Origin: Clostridiales bacterium UBA4717
Lineage (GTDB): Bacteria; Bacillota; Clostridia; Oscillospirales; CAG-272
Direction of reading: 5' to 3'
Assembly: GCA_002404395.1 (NCBI GenBank)
Contig: DHJP01000004.1
Location: 1-21,728, forward strand
Length of the DNA: 21,728 nucleotides
Each line of letters starts with the position of its first letter. The stretch's first letter is position 1. This document shows positions 16,553-21,728 of this stretch, piece by piece. The translations under genes and the position numbers were made by a program. The notes below the pieces were generated by a model. The model had not been told where the DNA came from, ran no database searches, and was given only the letters and a program-made list of their open reading frames with translations.

Positions 16553-17980
16553 TCAGCTCTGAGTTTCACCGCTGTAGAATGCGGCCATCTTCTTGACCTG
16601 GCTCTTGAACATACCTTCGTTGCTTGCGTACCAGGAGGCAAAGTGATACTGACCGCTTTGCATGATCGGCGTGATCGTACCGGATGAAACAAAGCCTTCA
16701 ACTATGTACGATGAACTGTCGAGGATAATGTTTACCATGTCAAGCGTTTCTTCATCCTTGGCTTCTTTGAGTGAAAGGGTCACGTCATAGTAGGTCGGAC
16801 GAATATTGTTATAAGATTCGATCGACATAGCCTCGAGAATGATGCCGGTGTCATGAAGCTCGGTGTTGGTAGTCGGAATATAGCAAAGATGGGCAATGTT
16901 AGCCGCGCGGCTGTAATACTCGCCCTGATCTTCGTCAAGCATCGGGTAGGGAACCAGACCGAATTCAAACTCGGAGTCGCGGTTGTTTGAAAGCCCGGTT
17001 ATGAAGGTGTCGTCCATGAGTATTCTGCCTTCACGCACCATCTTTTTGTCAAGATCAAATTCGCTTGTGTTGACAAACGCGTTTCTGCGGTCGAAAATAT
17101 TTGCGATAGCCGAGAAGATCTTTTCGGTATGTTCGCTGTTGATATTGAGCGTCGGCATATTGTTTTCGTCGTTTATGACCGGTTTGCCGCCGAAGCCGAT
17201 ATACATTGCGGTGGACATTTCGGGAGACCAGCCCGAAAAACCGCAACGATCTTCTGTCGGATCCCAAAGCTGATTACCGTTTAAGTCCTTATAACCTTGC
17301 TTAACTATCGCGTCAAACTTTTCCGCAGTCCAGGTCAGGTCATAGACATCCTGATACGGATAGTCAATGCCGAGGTCGTCAAACAGATTCTTGTTGAAAA
17401 GGATGCAGTTGGTGGAATTGTAGGTGGTAAGATTGAGGTCGCCCGCCATGGTGTAGACCTTGCTGCCGAAGTTGATATCCTTTGCGATACGCGAATTCCA
17501 ATATGGTTTGGTATAATCAAGATACTCCATCTCGTTCCAATCCACAAAGTAGCCGTTGAGGATCATCTCAGGCATGGCATTGTGTTGAACGTCGATGAAC
17601 ATATGGTATGTAGTGTCACCCGACATGATAAAGTTCTTGATCTCTTCGCAAGGCTGATTTACTTCGGCTTCAACCATGTTGAATTTGAGGTTGTAGCGTT
17701 CTTCGATAGCGAGGTTTCTCTGAAATACCGCGTCGTTGACAAGATCGCCGTTTTCTTCTTCGGCGATGAGATAGTCCGCGCCATCTTTATCTATAAAGAT
17801 TCCGAAAGACTTTTTTCCATAGTCAAGCTCGGGAAGCGAGTCAAGGTTGTAGAGAAATTCCTCTGATGACGAATCGTTTGATGACTCTGCGGATGATTCT
17901 TCGTTCGGATCTTTTCCGCATGCTGCGAGCAGGGGCGTAATGACCATCAGAAGCGCTAAAAGAAAAGCGAGCTTTTTCAT
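16553..17980 (-). CDS. Extracellular solute-binding lipoprotein, paralogue SBP2
   Basis: The 475-aa lipoprotein (lipobox LAAC, Cys21) belongs to the same family as SBP1, SBP3 and SBP4 and is the most divergent of the four. Conserved shell segments such as AIEERYNLKFNMVEAEVNQP, DYTKPYWNSRIAKDINF and NLFDDLGIDYPYQDVYDLTW are kept. The Asp/Asn-rich loop reads DLNGNQLWDPTEDRCGF (residues 232-248), losing Asp positions found in SBP3 and SBP4. The 283-330 block and the C-terminus (TITPIMQSGQYHF) also differ, so ligand specificity may differ. ATG at 17980 has ACGGAGGAA 5-6 bases upstream. It has its own promoter and terminator and no transport partner nearby. Confidence 0.9.
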   Translation of the reverse strand: MKKLAFLLALLMVITPLLAACGKDPNEESSAESSNDSSSEEFLYNLDSLPELDYGKKSFGIFIDKDGADYLIAEEENGDLVNDAVFQRNLAIEERYNLKFNMVEAEVNQPCEEIKNFIMSGDTTYHMFIDVQHNAMPEMILNGYFVDWNEMEYLDYTKPYWNSRIAKDINFGSKVYTMAGDLNLTTYNSTNCILFNKNLFDDLGIDYPYQDVYDLTWTAEKFDAIVKQGYKDLNGNQLWDPTEDRCGFSGWSPEMSTAMYIGFGGKPVINDENNMPTLNINSEHTEKIFSAIANIFDRRNAFVNTSEFDLDKKMVREGRILMDDTFITGLSNNRDSEFEFGLVPYPMLDEDQGEYYSRAANIAHLCYIPTTNTELHDTGIILEAMSIESYNNIRPTYYDVTLSLKEAKDEETLDMVNIILDSSSYIVEGFVSSGTITPIMQSGQYHFASWYASNEGMFKSQVKKMAAFYSGETQS

Positions 17981-18081
17981 ATTTCCTCCGTAAATCGCGC
18001 CGACAGTTGCCGGTATGCAAGGCGCTGGGTGTGATATAATGCTTTGCATTGCTTGGCGTCGATTGAAATTTGTACGATAAA

Positions 18082-18111
18082 ATTATACCATCTTCTGCGA
18101 TATCAAGTCAA
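18082..18111 (-). promoter_or_regulatory. Promoter of SBP2
   Basis: On the - strand TTGACT (18111-18106) and a perfect TATAAT (18087-18082) are separated by 18 bp. The predicted leader is about 95 bases, the longest of the four, with a GCGCC/GGCGC inverted repeat. Confidence 0.8.
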
Positions 18112-18184
18112 TTGTTCAGACAACGAATTTGTGTAATATATACCGATTTGGCTTTGCCCGGGCATTTTGCGTTAAAACGAAATA

Positions 18185-18216
18185 CGGAAAAAGCGCCCCG
18201 AAAATCGGGGCGCTTT
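18185..18216 (-). terminator. Intrinsic terminator for SBP3
   Basis: A perfect 11-bp stem (18190-18200 with 18206-18216) has a 5-base loop. On the - strand it runs into TTTTTCCG, with the stem's AAAG/CTTT end giving the start of the T run. It begins about 22 bases after the SBP3 stop. Confidence 0.88.
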
Positions 18217-18237
18217 GAGTAAAAGGCGATATCAGAA

Positions 18238-19659
18238 TTATTTGCCGTAGAACTCACGCATCTGCTCAACCTTGACCTCAAATGCTTTTTCATTTGAGGC
18301 GTACCAGGAAGCGAAGCTGTTGAACTGATTGTTGATCATAGTTTGAATAGTTTCGACACCAACAAAGCCTTCGTAAATGTAGGTGGACGAATCAAGGATA
18401 ATGTTGACCATGTCAAGAGTCTCCTCGTCCTTAGCTTCCTTAAGCGAAAGGGTTACGTCGTAGTAGGTCGGACGTACATTGTTGTAGGATTCGATCGACA
18501 TAGCTTCAAGTATTATACTTGTATCATTAAGCGCGGTGTTGGTAGTCGGAATGTAGCAAAGATGGGCAATGTTAGCCGCACGGTTGTAGTATTCGCCCTG
18601 ATCTTCGTCAAGCATCGGATAAGGAACGATACCGAACTCGTAGTCGGAGTCACGGTTCATAGAGAGGTTCGTGATGAACATATCGTCCATGAGCAGTCTG
18701 CCTTCGCCGAACTGCTTCTTGTCAACGCCGTAGCTGTCCATGTTAGCCCAACCGTTTTTCTTATCGAAGACCTCGATGATCTTATCAAAGATGCTTACCG
18801 AACGTTCGTTGTTGATGTTCAGAGTTGGAAGCCCTTCATCATCTGCAACGATAGGCTTTCCGCCGAAACCGATGTAGGTCGCGGTCAGCATTTCCCAACC
18901 CCAGCCGGAGAAGCCGAAGCGGTCGGCGTCAAGGTCGACCTCGGTATTACCGTTAAGATCCTTATAACCCTGCTTAACGATCTCAATGAATTTGTCTGCA
19001 GTCCAGGTCATGTCGTAAACATCCTGATAGGGATAGTCGATTCCGAGGTCGTCAAAGAGGTTCTTGTTGAACATGATCGAGTTGGTGGAGTTGTAGGTGG
19101 TGAGGTTGAGGTCGCCCGCCATAGTGTATACCTTACCGCCGAAGTTGATATCCTTGGCGATACGCGAGTTCCAATAGGGCTTGGTGTAGTCAACGTATTC
19201 AAGGTCGTTCCAATCCACGAAGTAACCGTCGAGGATCATCTGAGGCATAGCGTTGTGCTGAACGTTGATGAACATATGATATGTAGTGTCGCCTGCCATG
19301 ATGAAGTTCTTGATCTCGGCGCAAGGCTGATTGACCTCGGCTTCAACCATGTTGAACTTGAGGTTATATCTGTCTTCGATAGCAAGGTTTCTCTGGAAAA
19401 CTGCGTCGTTTACGAGGTCGCCGGTCTCTTCCTCTGCGATGAGGTAGTTAGCACCGCCCTTGTCGATATAAATACCGAAAGAGTTCTTGCCGAAGTCAAG
19501 TTCGGGAAGTGAGTCAAGGTTGTAGAGAAGCTCGGCAGACGACGAATCGCTTACTGAGTCGCTCGCCTCTCCGCTGTTCTTATCTTTATCGCCGCCGCAC
19601 GCTACGAGCATGGGGGAGATAACCATAAGAAATGCTAACAAAAATGCAATCTTTTTCAT
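18238..19659 (-). CDS. Extracellular solute-binding lipoprotein, paralogue SBP3
   Basis: The 473-aa lipoprotein (lipobox LVAC, Cys21; Gly/Asp/Ser-rich linker to about residue 43) is closest to SBP4: both carry NxERSVSIFDKIIEVFDKKN at 284-302. The mature fold shows DYTKPYWNSRIAKD (157-170), NLFDDLGIDYPYQDVYDMTW (200-219), and an Asp/Asn-rich loop KDLNGNTEVDLDADRFG (233-249) that resembles a calcium-binding loop. Further on are YIGFGGKP and AANIAHLCYIPTTNT (361-375). It is a cell-surface receptor, presumably for carbohydrate. ATG at 19659 has AAGGAG 6 bases upstream. It has its own consensus promoter and a strong terminator, so it is a single-gene transcript. Confidence 0.9.
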   Translation of the reverse strand: MKKIAFLLAFLMVISPMLVACGGDKDKNSGEASDSVSDSSSAELLYNLDSLPELDFGKNSFGIYIDKGGANYLIAEEETGDLVNDAVFQRNLAIEDRYNLKFNMVEAEVNQPCAEIKNFIMAGDTTYHMFINVQHNAMPQMILDGYFVDWNDLEYVDYTKPYWNSRIAKDINFGGKVYTMAGDLNLTTYNSTNSIMFNKNLFDDLGIDYPYQDVYDMTWTADKFIEIVKQGYKDLNGNTEVDLDADRFGFSGWGWEMLTATYIGFGGKPIVADDEGLPTLNINNERSVSIFDKIIEVFDKKNGWANMDSYGVDKKQFGEGRLLMDDMFITNLSMNRDSDYEFGIVPYPMLDEDQGEYYNRAANIAHLCYIPTTNTALNDTSIILEAMSIESYNNVRPTYYDVTLSLKEAKDEETLDMVNIILDSSTYIYEGFVGVETIQTMINNQFNSFASWYASNEKAFEVKVEQMREFYGK

Positions 19660-19733
19660 AATTTCTCCTTTTCATGATCCGGAATCGGCAGAGCAGATGC
19701 ACGACCCTGCCGCCGAGAATTTTGGACATTGAA

Positions 19734-19762
19734 ATTATATCATATTTTTGAAAATGTGTCAA
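19734..19762 (-). promoter_or_regulatory. Perfect consensus promoter of SBP3
   Basis: On the - strand TTGACA (19762-19757) and TATAAT (19739-19734) are exact consensus with a 17-bp spacer. The leader of about 68 bases has a 6-bp CGGCAG/CTGCCG inverted repeat (19686-19691 with 19707-19712) upstream of the ribosome binding site. Confidence 0.9.
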
Positions 19763-19884
19763 TGATTTCGCGGCTGTTTTTGCACATTTTATACTGAATA
19801 TTTGCTCAACCCGGCAATATATTAGTAAATTATCGGCAAAAAATAAAAGAAGCGGAGAAAAATCAAAAAAATTGTAAAACTTTG

Positions 19885-19913
19885 CCCGCAAAGCAGAGCG
19901 GGATTTTATTTTT
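19885..19913 (+). other. Terminator-like hairpin on the + strand in the SBP3-SBP4 gap
   Basis: The 362-base gap 19660-20021 contains the SBP3 promoter and leader, the SBP4 terminator and this hairpin. CCCGC (19885-19889) pairs with GCGGG (19898-19902) and is followed on the + strand by ATTTTATTTTT. No + strand gene or convincing + strand promoter precedes it. The remaining sequence (19763-19884) is A+T rich with nothing recognised. Confidence 0.35.
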
Positions 19914-19950
19914 AGCTCTCGTTTTGTGCTTTTAAAAGTCTCGGTCAAAC

Positions 19951-19998
19951 CGTCAAAAAAGCTGCAAACATATCCTTTTCGATATGTTTGCAGCTTTT
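19951..19998 (-). terminator. Intrinsic terminator for SBP4
   Basis: An 18-bp perfect stem (19957-19974 with 19981-19998) with a 6-base loop runs into TTTTTTGACGG on the - strand. It starts about 23 bases after the SBP4 stop and insulates SBP4 from SBP3. Confidence 0.92.
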
Positions 19999-20021
19999 GG
20001 ATCAGCTTAGCTCAAAGCTTA

Positions 20022-21443
20022 TTATTTGCTGTAGAAGTCGCGCATTTTCTGAACCTGAATTTCAAACGGCTTTTCATTTCCGGCATACCAGGAAGCGAAG
20101 CTGTTGAACTGCGCGTTGATCATGTTGTTTATTGCTCCTACGGTTACAAAGCCTTCGACCATATATGTGGAGGAACCGAGAATGATGTTGACCATGTCAA
20201 GGGTCTCCTCGTCCTTAGCTTCTTTTAGCGAAAGGGTTACGTCGTAGTAAGTCGGACGCACGTTGTTGTAGGATTCGATCGACATAGCTTCGAGAATGAT
20301 TCCGGTGTCGTGGAGATTGGTGTTGGTGGTCGGAATGTAGCAAAGGTGGGCAATGTTAGCCGCACGGTTGTAGTATTCGCCCTGCTCCTCGTCAAGCATC
20401 GGATAGGGGACGATACCGTATTCGTAATCACCGTCGCGGTTCATTGCCAGCGAAGTGATGAACATATCGTCCATGAGCAGTCTGCCTTCGCTGAACTGAG
20501 TTTTATCAATACCATATTTGTCCATGTTTGACCATCCGTTCTTCTTGTCGAAAACTTCGATGATCTTGTCAAAGATGCTTACCGAGCGTTCGGTATTGAT
20601 ATTGAGTATCGGAAGATTATCTTCATCGTTGATTACCGGTTTGCCGCCGAAGCCTATGTAGAGCGCGGTTTCCATTTCGTGACCCCAGCCGGAGAAGCCG
20701 AAGCGGTCGGCGTCAAGGTCAACTTCGGTATTACCGTTAAGATCTTTATAACCCTGCTTAACAATTTCAATGAATTTGTCTGCAGTCCAAGTCATGTCGT
20801 AAACATCCTGATAGGGATAGTCGATTCCGAGGTCGTCGAAGAGATTCTTGTTGAACATGATCGAGTTTGTGGAGTTGTAGGTCTTGAGGTTAAGGTCGCC
20901 GCCCATGGTGTAGACCTTGCCTCCGAAGTTGATATCCTTTGCAACTCTGGAGTTCCAATAGGGCTTGGTGTAATCAAGATATTCAAGATCGTTCCAATCC
21001 ACGAAGCAGCCGTCGAGGATCATCTGGGGCATAGCGTTATGTTGAACGTTAATGAACATCTGATATGTGGTGTCGCCCGCCATGATGAAGTTTCTGATCT
21101 CGGCACAGGGCTGATTTACCTCGGCTTCGACCATGTTGAAGCTTAAATTGTATCTGTCTTCGATTGCAAGGTTTCTCTGGAATACTGCGTCGTTTACAAG
21201 ATCTCCGGTCTCTTCCTCGGCGATAAGGTAGTTAGCTCCACCCTTATCGATATAAATACCGAAAGACTTCTTGCCGTAATCAAGCTCGGGAAGCGAATCG
21301 AGCGAATAAAGCAGTTCGGAAGATGACGAATCACTTGCCGACTCGCTCACCGAACCGTCACTCTTATCTTCATCGCCGCCGCAGGCTACGAGCATGGGTG
21401 AGATAACCATAAGAAGCGCTAACAGAAATGCGATCTTTTTCAT
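20022..21443 (-). CDS. Extracellular solute-binding lipoprotein, paralogue SBP4
   Basis: The 473-aa lipoprotein (MKKIAFLLALLMVISPMLVAC, lipidated Cys21) is the rightmost member of the array and closest to SBP3. It shares the invariant shell (LAIEDRYNL, NQPCAEI, AGDTTYQMFINVQHNAMPQM, YTKPYWNSRVAKD) and the loop DLNGNTEVDLDADRFGF. It differs at GWGHEMETALY and in the segment WSNMDKYGIDKTQFSEG, which likely borders the ligand site. It has the family-1 carbohydrate receptor character with no permease or ATPase in the window. ATG at 21443 has AAAGGAT 7 bases upstream; an upstream in-frame extension to 21527 would hide the signal peptide. It has its own promoter and terminator. Confidence 0.9.
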   Translation of the reverse strand: MKKIAFLLALLMVISPMLVACGGDEDKSDGSVSESASDSSSSELLYSLDSLPELDYGKKSFGIYIDKGGANYLIAEEETGDLVNDAVFQRNLAIEDRYNLSFNMVEAEVNQPCAEIRNFIMAGDTTYQMFINVQHNAMPQMILDGCFVDWNDLEYLDYTKPYWNSRVAKDINFGGKVYTMGGDLNLKTYNSTNSIMFNKNLFDDLGIDYPYQDVYDMTWTADKFIEIVKQGYKDLNGNTEVDLDADRFGFSGWGHEMETALYIGFGGKPVINDEDNLPILNINTERSVSIFDKIIEVFDKKNGWSNMDKYGIDKTQFSEGRLLMDDMFITSLAMNRDGDYEYGIVPYPMLDEEQGEYYNRAANIAHLCYIPTTNTNLHDTGIILEAMSIESYNNVRPTYYDVTLSLKEAKDEETLDMVNIILGSSTYMVEGFVTVGAINNMINAQFNSFASWYAGNEKPFEIQVQKMRDFYSK

Positions 21444-21525
21444 GTTTTCATCCTTTCGCTGGCGGAATCGGTTTATTCTTGGCAGTATTGCCGCATCGCT
21501 GATCCCGCTATTGTTTAATGTCATC

Positions 21526-21554
21526 ATTATAACATAATTTTGACTTCAAATCAA
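21526..21554 (-). promoter_or_regulatory. Promoter of SBP4
   Basis: On the - strand TTGATT (21554-21549) and a perfect TATAAT (21531-21526) are 17 bp apart. The leader is about 76 bases. The rest of the gap up to the tRNA terminator (21555-21672) is A+T rich with no recognised feature. Confidence 0.8.
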
Positions 21555-21668
21555 TAGCAATGCACTAAATAATTGTGAAAATGCTCCAAAAAAGTCGCGC
21601 AAATCATAGGCGTTTTTTAAAAAATTGCACTTATTTTACGAAAGCTGTCAAGGCGTGAGAGATCAAGG

Positions 21669-21702
21669 CAAAAAAAGAGAGCAACCGTAATTGCTCTCTT
21701 TT
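21669..21702 (-). terminator. Intrinsic terminator of the tRNA transcript
   Basis: A 12-bp stem (21673-21684 with 21691-21702; AGAGAGCAA/TTGCTCTCT core) with a 6-base loop ends in a seven-base T run on the - strand. It starts 3 bases after the tRNA CCA end. Confidence 0.88.
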
Positions 21703-21705
21703 ATC

Positions 21706-21728
21706 TGGTGACCCGTACGGGAATCGAA
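21706..21728 (-). tRNA. tRNA 3' end, partial (isotype not determinable)
   Basis: Read on the - strand, the edge shows T-loop TTCGATT, the 3' half of the T stem CCCGT, acceptor strand ACGGGTC, discriminator A73 and an encoded CCA. The 5' acceptor strand should read GACCCGT. The window cuts at T54, so the anticodon is outside. Some Bacillota tRNA-Lys genes have a similar acceptor, but this is not proof of identity. Confidence 0.85.

Larger units (their letters stand above)
14895..21443 (-). repeat. Tandem array of four paralogous solute-binding protein genes
   Basis: SBP1 to SBP4 form direct repeats of about 1.4 kb separated by unrelated gaps of 233, 257 and 362 bases. Coding DNA is alignable throughout, with identical runs such as 15127-15182 equal to 20251-20306 (56 bases). 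The homology stops at the start and stop codons, so each gap carries a distinct promoter and terminator. Confidence 0.9.

Noticed and set aside
18035..18040. Perfect TATAAT on the + strand in the SBP2 leader
   Set aside because: No -35 match at 16-18 bp and no + strand gene follows; likely chance in A+T-rich sequence.
18343..19512. Long + strand open frame (389 codons) antisense to SBP3, with similar shorter ones under SBP1, SBP2 and SBP4
   Set aside because: It mirrors the conserved SBP coding frame, recurs in each paralogue through shared sequence, and has no ribosome binding site, promoter or recognisable domain. It is best explained by codon bias.
14895..21443. CRISPR array or insertion element as the cause of the repeats
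   Set aside because: The repeats are whole homologous coding genes with unrelated spacers. No short regular repeats, transposase or terminal inverted repeats were seen.
21646..21651. TTGACA on the - strand between the tRNA and SBP4
   Set aside because: No acceptable -10 box lies 16-18 bp downstream, whereas a good promoter exists nearer the gene at 21526-21554.

Overview
The window looks like a chromosomal segment from a Gram-positive anaerobe of the Bacillota, most likely class Clostridia. The gene order (hrcA?)-grpE-dnaK-dnaJ-prmA-rsmE is typical of that phylum, the DnaK lacks the roughly 23-residue ATPase-domain insert of proteobacterial DnaK, several starts are TTG or GTG behind purine-rich ribosome binding sites, and the lipoproteins carry Bacillota-style lipoboxes. 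No finer taxonomic placement is supported by sequence alone.

Left part, + strand (1-12632): housekeeping genes. A chaperone and methyltransferase block (grpE, dnaK, dnaJ, prmA) ends in a strong terminator at about 4930-4962. A perfect consensus sigma-A type promoter (5095-5123) then drives rsmE and an 8-TM membrane protein of unknown function. Another good promoter (6736-6764) precedes a CdaR/PucR-type regulator. This is followed by a cell-wall remodelling group: ftsE and ftsX (1-base overlap), a secreted coiled-coil M23 peptidase of the PcsB/EnvC/CwlO-partner type, and a membrane-anchored S41 (Ctp-type) protease. greA closes the block. A symmetric 21-bp hairpin (12641-12690) ends greA and the opposing gene.

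Right part, - strand (12691-21443): an accessory-looking block of five lipoprotein genes, each with its own recognisable promoter and mostly its own terminator. First in the map is a 626-aa SGNH-hydrolase lipoprotein with two alpha/beta N-terminal modules and a C-terminal beta-sandwich. Beyond it lie four tandem paralogous extracellular solute-binding lipoproteins of 473-475 aa. No ABC permease or ATPase gene lies beside them. They share a nearly invariant protein shell with a few variable blocks and share DNA runs of over 50 identical bases. This orphan receptor array beside an esterase-like lipoprotein is the most unusual part of the window. The likely theme is surface capture and de-esterification of complex glycans, but the ligand is unknown.

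The right edge holds the 3' end of a - strand tRNA gene with its terminator. No CRISPR array, insertion sequence or phage gene was seen.
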